From Deltaproteobacteria bacterium (GTDB taxonomy: Bacteria; Desulfobacterota; DSM-4660; Desulfatiglandales; Desulfatiglandaceae), in NCBI GenBank assembly GCA_019314425.1, contig JAFCZI010000054.1, positions 1 through 10,715 on the forward strand: 10,715 bases of DNA, in the 5' to 3' direction. Shown piece by piece: positions 6,293 through 10,715 of the stretch; position 1 is the stretch's first letter, and every line of letters starts with the position of its first letter. The notes below the pieces were generated by a model, which saw only the letters and a list, made by a program, of their open reading frames with translations, searched no databases and had not been told where the DNA came from. Made by a program: the position numbers and the translations under genes.

Positions 6293-7942
6293 ATGAAAAA
6301 CGAGACTCCCTACAAAACCGGTCGATCCATCCTCCTGCTGCTTCCGATTCTGGTAATCATCCTTGCCGTTCTTTACCTCCTGGTGAGGACCACTCTTTTT
6401 TTGATGCTGGATTATCACTGGTATGAAAAGATCGTTGCCTTCTTCCTGCTATTTGCTGAAACATTTATTATCATCCACGGGATCGGCTATTTTATCGAAA
6501 TCTATCACGTTATAATCCATGGAAAAGGCCTGTTTCAACCAGATGATTCCCCTCCGCCCCTTGAATCATATCCACCGGTGGCCATCATTGTTTCTTCATT
6601 TAATGAACCCTTAGGGGTTGTGGAGGATACCCTGGTCGCCTTTTACAACCTGACCTACCCCAATAAAACGATCTACTTTTTGGACGACACCCGTTATGAC
6701 CTGCCGGGCCAGGACCCTGCGGAGCGGAAACGCTACAGACAGTCTATTGACGAGATGTGTCAACGGATCGGGGTTCATCTTTTCCGGCGTCAATGGCGCG
6801 GCGCCAAGGCGGGGATGATTAATGATTTTCTCGATTATACCGAGGGGAAAGAAAAGGCGGGGTTTGAATACCACAATTACTCCGGTACGGAAAATCGGGA
6901 AAAAGAAAAATATATTGTGGTATTCGACGCCGACCAGAACCCTTTACCCGCATTTGTAGAGCCTTTGATTGCAAGAATGGAAGCCGAACCGAAGCTGGCC
7001 TTTATTCAGACGCCCCAGTATTACACCAATTTTGATTCCAACCGTATTGCGCGGGCCTCGGGACTTCAGCAGGCGGTCTTTTACGAATATATATGCGAGG
7101 GAAAGAGCCTGACCGATGCCATGTTCTGCTGTGGAACCAATGTCATTTTCAGGCGTGAGGCCTTAATGGATGTCGGGGGATTTGATGAAGCCTCGGTGAC
7201 CGAAGATTTCGCGACCTCCTTGAAATTTCACCTCAAGGGATGGCGGTCTGCCTATCTCAGCAAGGTGCTGGCCTTTGGAATGGGTCCGGAGGATCTGGGC
7301 GGATATTTCAAGCAGCAATTCAGATGGGCGCTGGGCACGGTGGGGTTGTTCAGACAGATCCTCGGGTTTTTCCTGCGCCATCCCAGGCAACTGGTCTTTG
7401 TGAAGTGGTGGGAGTATTTTCTGTCAAGCACCCATTATTTCATTGGTCTGGTCTTCCTGATACTGGCCCTCTGCCCCCTGTTATACATGTTTTTCAACGT
7501 ACCGAGCTATTTTGCCAGGCCGGAGATCTATGCCCTTTTTTTCGTTCCCTATTTTGTCTTTACCCTTACCCTCTTTTTCTGGACGCTGAAGCAGCGCAAA
7601 TATGGTTTCAAAGACCTTATCCTGGGTCAACTCCTGATGTCCATTACCTTTCCGGTTTACATCAAGGCATCCATATTGGGGTTGATGGGGGTCAAAGGCA
7701 CATTTGGCATTACACCAAAGGGCGGGGCCATGCAATTGCCGCTCAAGGCCTTGTGGCCCCAGCTTTCCCTGGCCGTCTTAAATTTTTCAGCGGTCGTCTG
7801 GGGGGTCAACAGACTGGTCTATGAGCGGGAACCGATGGTCGCTTTGATGGTCAATATGTGTTGGTGCTTCTACCATTTTCTGGTATTATCCTTTGTCCTT
7901 TATTTTAATAAACCTGAAGAAAGCGGATACCATGACACTTAA
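6293..7942 (+). CDS. Processive family 2 glycosyltransferase, BcsA-like exopolysaccharide synthase without PilZ domain
   Basis: A 549-residue inner-membrane enzyme expected to polymerise a beta-linked glycan from a nucleotide sugar and pass it across the membrane. Two N-terminal membrane segments (about 12-40, 47-75) precede a GT2 domain (about 94-345) with SSFNE (101-105), DD (131-132), RGAKAG (169-174), DAD (212-214), TPQYY (240-244), TED (303-305, catalytic base) and QQFRW (341-345). About five C-terminal membrane segments follow (near 377-401, 412-430, 442-462, 491-505, 515-538). The motif FGITPKGG (470-477) resembles the FxVTxKG gating loop of BcsA. Unlike BcsA, no PilZ c-di-GMP domain follows. 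The ATG at 6293 is preferred over an in-frame ATG at 6248, because the extra 15 residues would overlap the porin's last strand and look unlike the family. Cellulose, mannan, glucomannan and mixed glucan synthases all share these motifs. Confidence 0.9.
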   Translation: MKNETPYKTGRSILLLLPILVIILAVLYLLVRTTLFLMLDYHWYEKIVAFFLLFAETFIIIHGIGYFIEIYHVIIHGKGLFQPDDSPPPLESYPPVAIIVSSFNEPLGVVEDTLVAFYNLTYPNKTIYFLDDTRYDLPGQDPAERKRYRQSIDEMCQRIGVHLFRRQWRGAKAGMINDFLDYTEGKEKAGFEYHNYSGTENREKEKYIVVFDADQNPLPAFVEPLIARMEAEPKLAFIQTPQYYTNFDSNRIARASGLQQAVFYEYICEGKSLTDAMFCCGTNVIFRREALMDVGGFDEASVTEDFATSLKFHLKGWRSAYLSKVLAFGMGPEDLGGYFKQQFRWALGTVGLFRQILGFFLRHPRQLVFVKWWEYFLSSTHYFIGLVFLILALCPLLYMFFNVPSYFARPEIYALFFVPYFVFTLTLFFWTLKQRKYGFKDLILGQLLMSITFPVYIKASILGLMGVKGTFGITPKGGAMQLPLKALWPQLSLAVLNFSAVVWGVNRLVYEREPMVALMVNMCWCFYHFLVLSFVLYFNKPEESGYHDT

Positions 7943-8957
7943 GAATTACTGGCTCTTACCCTGTCTCTCTATCATTCTCCTTTTCCCTTCACTGCTACGG
8001 GCCGGATCGCCCCATCGCGTTTCAACGCCCCTGTTTTTTGGCGTAGCCCTGGATGGGTATCCCATTAGCAAAGAGCGCTTAAAAAGTATAGAAGAATCCC
8101 TCGGGGTCTCTCCCGGGATGGTATCTTTTTTTCTTCAGTGGCCCGCCATTCAAAATCAGGGATACGGCTGTTTTCCCGGGGAAAGTCTCGATGCCATCCG
8201 GCATGCGGGCGCCATACCCTGTCTGACCTGGGAGCCCATGTATTATGATGAAGGTTGCCAGGTCCAGGTAACATATCAGGACATTCTCGACGGGGTGTGG
8301 GACCCCTATCTGATGGGGTTTGCGAAACAATCCGCATTATGGAAAAAGCCGTTTATGATACGATTCGCCCACGAGATGAACATCGCGCGATATCATTGGG
8401 GAACGAAAAAGAAAGGGTATGGCCCTGAAAGTCCCCGCATCTACAGGCGTATGTTCAGATATGTGGTAACGATTTTTCAAAAGGCTGGCGCGCAGAATGT
8501 GTTATGGGCCTTCTGTCCCAACTCGGAATCGGCGCCCAACGCCTCCTGGAACCGTATTGAGGACTATTATCCCGACGACAAGTACGTTGATGTTCTGGGC
8601 ATTGACGGGTATAACTGGGGGACAACCCAGACAAAGGCGAAAAACGGATGGGACAGCGAGTGGAAAGAGTTCGCCGCCATATTTCGTCCCGCCTGGGAAA
8701 AGCTGCGGAAGCTGGCGCCGGACAAACCCATTTTTGTGTTTGAGACAGCGAGTGTCAACCAGGGCGGGGACAAGGGGCTGTGGATCAAAAACGCATTCGA
8801 GACGGCCAAGGCATGGAAGCTGAACGGGCTGGTATGGTTTCAGGTGAAGAAAGAAAATGACTGGCGCATCAACAGCGAGGGAAAGACCTCATGCGGTGAT
8901 ATTCCGGAAACGGCCGCCTCTTTACCGCATCAATGGATTGAAGGTTTAAGAAAATGA
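7932..8957 (+). CDS. Secreted GH26-like glycoside hydrolase (mannanase-type fold)
   Basis: A 341-residue protein with a signal peptide (1 to about 25, LSIILLFPSLLRAG; no lipobox Cys). The mature part reads as a clan GH-A TIM barrel of the GH26 type: FFGVALDG at the first strand, FMIRFAHEMN (141-150) with the likely acid/base E148 after H147, VDVLGIDGYNWG (219-230), FVFETAS (268-274) with the likely nucleophile E271, and a late strand ending GLVWFQ. GH26 includes beta-mannanases, beta-1,3-xylanases and lichenases. In an export operon such an enzyme most likely trims or edits the polymer in the periplasm, as BcsZ does for cellulose. The ATG at 7932 overlaps the synthase gene by 11 nt and gives a clean signal peptide; a TTG at 7893 would bury it. 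Substrate is not predictable from sequence alone. Confidence 0.85.
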   Translation: MTLKNYWLLPCLSIILLFPSLLRAGSPHRVSTPLFFGVALDGYPISKERLKSIEESLGVSPGMVSFFLQWPAIQNQGYGCFPGESLDAIRHAGAIPCLTWEPMYYDEGCQVQVTYQDILDGVWDPYLMGFAKQSALWKKPFMIRFAHEMNIARYHWGTKKKGYGPESPRIYRRMFRYVVTIFQKAGAQNVLWAFCPNSESAPNASWNRIEDYYPDDKYVDVLGIDGYNWGTTQTKAKNGWDSEWKEFAAIFRPAWEKLRKLAPDKPIFVFETASVNQGGDKGLWIKNAFETAKAWKLNGLVWFQVKKENDWRINSEGKTSCGDIPETAASLPHQWIEGLRK

Positions 8958-9190
8958 CCCGGGAAGAACTGCTTAACCATATTCAAGAGGGCATGAAGAA
9001 AGAAGAAAGCGCCATCACCATCTATGCGCGGCATCTGTCCGCCATCGTTTCAAGAAGTGGCCTTCCAGCGTCGGATATCGCCGAGATGAAAAGGGTTCTG
9101 GGTACGCTCATCCAGGAAAACGAGAGACATAAACGAATTCTGAGCGGTTTGCTGAGACAGGTTCAGGGAGAATCCATCGATGTTTACTAA
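8954..9190 (+). CDS. Small ferritin-like (half-bundle) protein, probable degenerate metal site
   Basis: A 78-residue, soluble, all-helical protein with no signal peptide. The first helix (about 4-32) carries the ferritin-like pattern E17...A20...Y24 (KKEESAITIYARHL). The second (about 40-70) ends with QENERHKRIL, like the E-x-x-H helix of rubrerythrins, but the position three before H59 is N56 instead of Glu; E55 and E57 are beside it. It is only about half the size of a four-helix ferritin-like domain, so it would have to pair with another subunit, most simply the next gene product. It overlaps the hydrolase gene by 4 nt (ATGA), with GAAGG 9 nt upstream of its start. Function unknown; iron or other metal binding is possible but doubtful for this chain alone. 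Confidence 0.7.
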   Translation: MTREELLNHIQEGMKKEESAITIYARHLSAIVSRSGLPASDIAEMKRVLGTLIQENERHKRILSGLLRQVQGESIDVY

Positions 9191-9374
9191 AGACGATTTC
9201 CTTGATTATTTCGATCAACTCCAGAAGATTGAAATAGAAATGCACGAAATTTACCAGCATCTTTCCAATGAAATAGAGCATCCGGAATACAAAAAGCTAT
9301 TCAATCAACTGGCAAAAGAAGAAAAGAAACACGAGTCCATGGTGCAATCGTTAAAGGACTTATTTGTGAGATAA
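9180..9374 (+). CDS. Small ferritin-like (half-bundle) protein with intact E-x-x-H motif
   Basis: A 64-residue, highly charged, two-helix protein. The first helix (about 4-31) has E18 and Y25 in the spacing seen in rubrerythrin-like domains (KIEIEMHEIYQHLS). The second (about 35-62) has LAKEEKKHESM, with E48 and H51 forming a complete E-x-x-H metal-ligand motif. The two helices make half of a ferritin-like bundle, as in the encapsulin-associated EncFtn proteins, which build the site between two subunits; that comparison is by architecture only. It overlaps the preceding gene by 11 nt and has AGGGAG 9 nt before the ATG, so the two are probably made together. It is the last gene of the operon. 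No encapsulin gene is present. Function unknown; it could form a homodimer or a heterodimer with its neighbour. Confidence 0.72.
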   Translation: MFTKDDFLDYFDQLQKIEIEMHEIYQHLSNEIEHPEYKKLFNQLAKEEKKHESMVQSLKDLFVR

Positions 9375-9387
9375 CCAACGAAGATGG

Positions 9388-9491
9388 CGTCGTAAAAAGT
9401 CCCATCTACTGCGTTGCAGTGATTTTTTGAGAATCTCAACATACTACATGTATGCCTACGATCCTGAAAAACCACTACGCCTTGTATGACG
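9388..9491. repeat. Long imperfect palindromic repeat, copy 2 (complete)
   Basis: About 104 bp between the operon end and the glycosylase gene. The outer arms are CGTCGTA (9388-9394) and TATGACG (9485-9491), inverted with one mismatch. The inner part pairs CATCTACTGCG..GCAGTGATTTTTT with AAAAACCACTACGCCTTGTATG imperfectly, and the centre has CATAC-TACAT-GTATG. Almost identical to positions 1-90 of the window and in the same orientation. As RNA it could fold into one long hairpin, so it may stop or stabilise the operon transcript (inference). No short target-site duplication was obvious at its edges. Confidence 0.8.
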
Positions 9492-9547
9492 TTATACTCT
9501 TCAGTGTGAAACGTATATATTCGTCCTCACCCCACGAAAAAACCCGC

Positions 9548-9554
9548 AAAGGGA
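9548..9554 (+). promoter_or_regulatory. Ribosome binding site of the DNA glycosylase gene
   Basis: AAAGGGA lies 7 nt before the ATG at 9562, a good fit that fixes this start. AT-rich TATACT (9493-9498) and TATATT (9516-9521) upstream could serve as -10 boxes, but no convincing -35 box was seen. Confidence 0.55.
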
Positions 9555-9561
9555 AACCCTT

Positions 9562-10473
9562 ATGAATGAAGTATTCCGTAGTACCGGAATCTGCAAAGAC
9601 AAGCATTTCCACGAGCTGAAATATAAAAAGCCTTTCAATTTCAAACAGGTGTTGTCTTTTCTGAAACGAAGGGCCATGGCAGGGGTGGAGGCGGTTACGG
9701 AGACCCGCTACAGCCGGACGTTTCGAATGAAGAATGCCACGGGTTTTTTTACCATTACGGACAAACCGGATCAATCGGCTCTGGAATTGAGGATCGGTTG
9801 TGACGACATCCGATGCCACACGGAAATTCACAACAGGGTTCGCAAGGTGTTTGACCTTGATACCGATTTTTCGCTGATTAACGAGAGATGCGCCAAAGAT
9901 GAGTACCTCTCAAAAGGCATGGTGGCGGGTCATGTGCCTCGACTGCCCGCCGCCTTTGATCCGTTCGAATTTGTTGTGAGGGCCATCCTGGGTCAGCAGA
10001 TATCCGTCCAGGCGGCAACAACGCTGGCTTCGCGGGTTGCGGCAAAAGCGGATTTAAAAAGCGATGGGGGGTATCTTTCCGGGCTGAATTACTTTTTCCC
10101 CAATCCATCCGAATTGCTGGATCTTGAGCTCGATGGCCTCGGGATTCCCCGAACCAAGCAGGCAACGCTTAAAACCGTTGCACAGGCGATTCTGGACCAG
10201 CGTGTAAAACTTACGGCCGATCAGCCTTTTGAAACGTTCAGTAAGGATTTTTCGGCCTTGAAAGGGATCGGAGAGTGGACGGTCCACTATGTGGCCATGA
10301 GAGGCCTGAGGATGGTCGACAGTTTTCCCACCGGTGATCTGGGGGTGATCAAAGCGCTGACAAAGAAGGGCAGGGCGCCCTCGAAAAAAGAGATAACGGA
10401 GATGGCCGAACAGTGGCGTCCCTACCGGGCCTATGCCGCTTTATGTCTTTGGAATGATCAAGGAACCGGTTGA
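9562..10473 (+). CDS. alkA: DNA-3-methyladenine glycosylase II (AlkA family)
   Basis: A 303-residue DNA repair enzyme that removes alkylated bases by cutting the N-glycosidic bond. Residues about 15-130 match the AlkA N-terminal domain. The HhH-GPD core follows: FEFVVRAILGQQIS (135-148, with the QQ wedge region), then the helix-hairpin-helix LKGIGEWTVHYVAMR (233-247), and SFPTGDLG (254-261) with the catalytic Asp D259. The length fits a stand-alone AlkA (E. coli AlkA has 282 residues), and no Ada regulatory domain is fused. There is no C-terminal cluster of four Cys, so it is not an iron-sulfur glycosylase. It lies beyond the palindromic repeat and appears to be a separate unit, unrelated in function to the exopolysaccharide operon. 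Confidence 0.92.
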   Translation: MNEVFRSTGICKDKHFHELKYKKPFNFKQVLSFLKRRAMAGVEAVTETRYSRTFRMKNATGFFTITDKPDQSALELRIGCDDIRCHTEIHNRVRKVFDLDTDFSLINERCAKDEYLSKGMVAGHVPRLPAAFDPFEFVVRAILGQQISVQAATTLASRVAAKADLKSDGGYLSGLNYFFPNPSELLDLELDGLGIPRTKQATLKTVAQAILDQRVKLTADQPFETFSKDFSALKGIGEWTVHYVAMRGLRMVDSFPTGDLGVIKALTKKGRAPSKKEITEMAEQWRPYRAYAALCLWNDQGTG

Positions 10474-10591
10474 TATGCCTGATGTATACAAGAAACCTTC
10501 TCCCGAGATGGGATGATCCGAAAACTAACCGCCCCTATATATTGTGCCAGGCAGAACATCAATCGGGTTCGGTGTCCCCGATCACATTTCT

Positions 10592-10620
10592 CGATATTGA
10601 AAGCCATATCGCTTGTTTTT
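10592..10620 (+). terminator. Weak candidate rho-independent terminator after the glycosylase gene
   Basis: CGATAT (10592-10597) and ATATCG (10606-10611) form a perfect 6-bp stem with an 8-nt loop, followed after 4 nt by TTTTT (10616-10620). The stem has only two GC pairs and lies about 120 nt after the stop codon, so it is at best weak. The rest of 10474-10715 is AT-rich, with no gene I can support, and may include the promoter of a gene beyond the window. Confidence 0.25.
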
Positions 10621-10715
10621 GAGATGTACGACGATTTCAGATATTCTCAATATATCAGGAATTTGAAGACATCGCATTTTATAATCTTTCTGTATATCAT
10701 AACAATTTACATGAT

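Noticed and set aside
7240..7824. Plus-strand 194-codon frame inside the glycosyltransferase gene
   Set aside because: It overlaps the QxxRW motif and membrane helices of the real gene, and its translation has no family features.
7893..7931. TTG start extending the GH26-like protein by 13 residues
   Set aside because: It would put a polar stretch before a clean signal peptide that starts at the ATG at 7932, and would lengthen the overlap with the synthase gene.
1..9491. Composite transposon bounded by the two palindromic repeats
   Set aside because: The repeats carry no transposase gene, the only transposase in between is a broken single-gene remnant, and the contents are ordinary chromosomal genes. 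Scattered REP-like elements explain it better.
9388..9491. CRISPR-like or tRNA-like structure in the palindromic repeat
   Set aside because: Only one unit at this place, no spacers, no cas genes and no tRNA cloverleaf or anticodon arm.
10475..10516. 13-codon frame MPDVYKKPSPEMG after the glycosylase
   Set aside because: Too short, no family match and no convincing ribosome binding site.
10582..10677. 31-codon antisense frame in the AT-rich end region
   Set aside because: No ribosome binding site and no recognisable motif; likely chance.

Overview
The window looks like a chromosomal segment of a Gram-negative bacterium, most likely a deltaproteobacterium (Desulfobacterota, Desulfobacterales-like). 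This is an inference from the type of palindromic repeat, the style of the decayed transposase, an outer-membrane barrel ending in Phe and moderate GC; no rRNA or other phylogenetic marker is present. All intact genes lie on the + strand.

Layout. (1) 1-143 holds a long imperfect palindromic repeat, and a near-identical copy in the same orientation lies at 9388-9491. (2) 188-1432 encodes a response regulator fused to a PP2C/SpoIIE-type serine/threonine phosphatase with all key residues present. (3) 1433-2319 is a gene graveyard: an inactivated REP-associated (Y1/IS200-like) transposase fragment, then a piece resembling DUF364 joined in another frame to a broken XdhC/CoxI gene, then a TTTTAGG-type heptamer repeat and an unrecognised fragment. 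(4) 2320-9374 is a tightly packed operon of seven genes that overlap or sit 4-10 nt apart: a membrane-anchored TPR protein, a periplasmic TPR protein, a 937-residue TPR plus outer-membrane beta-barrel protein, a BcsA-like family 2 glycosyltransferase, a secreted GH26-like glycoside hydrolase, and two very small ferritin-like proteins. (5) 9562-10473 encodes an AlkA-type DNA-3-methyladenine glycosylase. (6) 10474-10715 is AT-rich and holds no gene I can support.

How the parts fit. The operon has the architecture of a synthase-dependent exopolysaccharide export system (as in Bcs cellulose, Pga and Alg): an inner-membrane processive glycosyltransferase makes the chain, TPR proteins guide it through the periplasm, a TPR-porin passes it through the outer membrane, and a periplasmic glycanase trims it. 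It departs from the known systems in four ways. The glycanase is GH26-like rather than GH8, GH153 or a lyase. The synthase has no C-terminal PilZ domain, so direct c-di-GMP control of the BcsA kind is not visible. There is no BcsB-like gene. Two half-size ferritin-like proteins end the operon. The polymer is unknown; a beta-mannan, glucomannan or mixed-linkage glucan is a reasonable inference from GH26. The upstream phosphatase may be a regulator, but it is separated by nearly 0.9 kb of decayed DNA, so that link is only positional.
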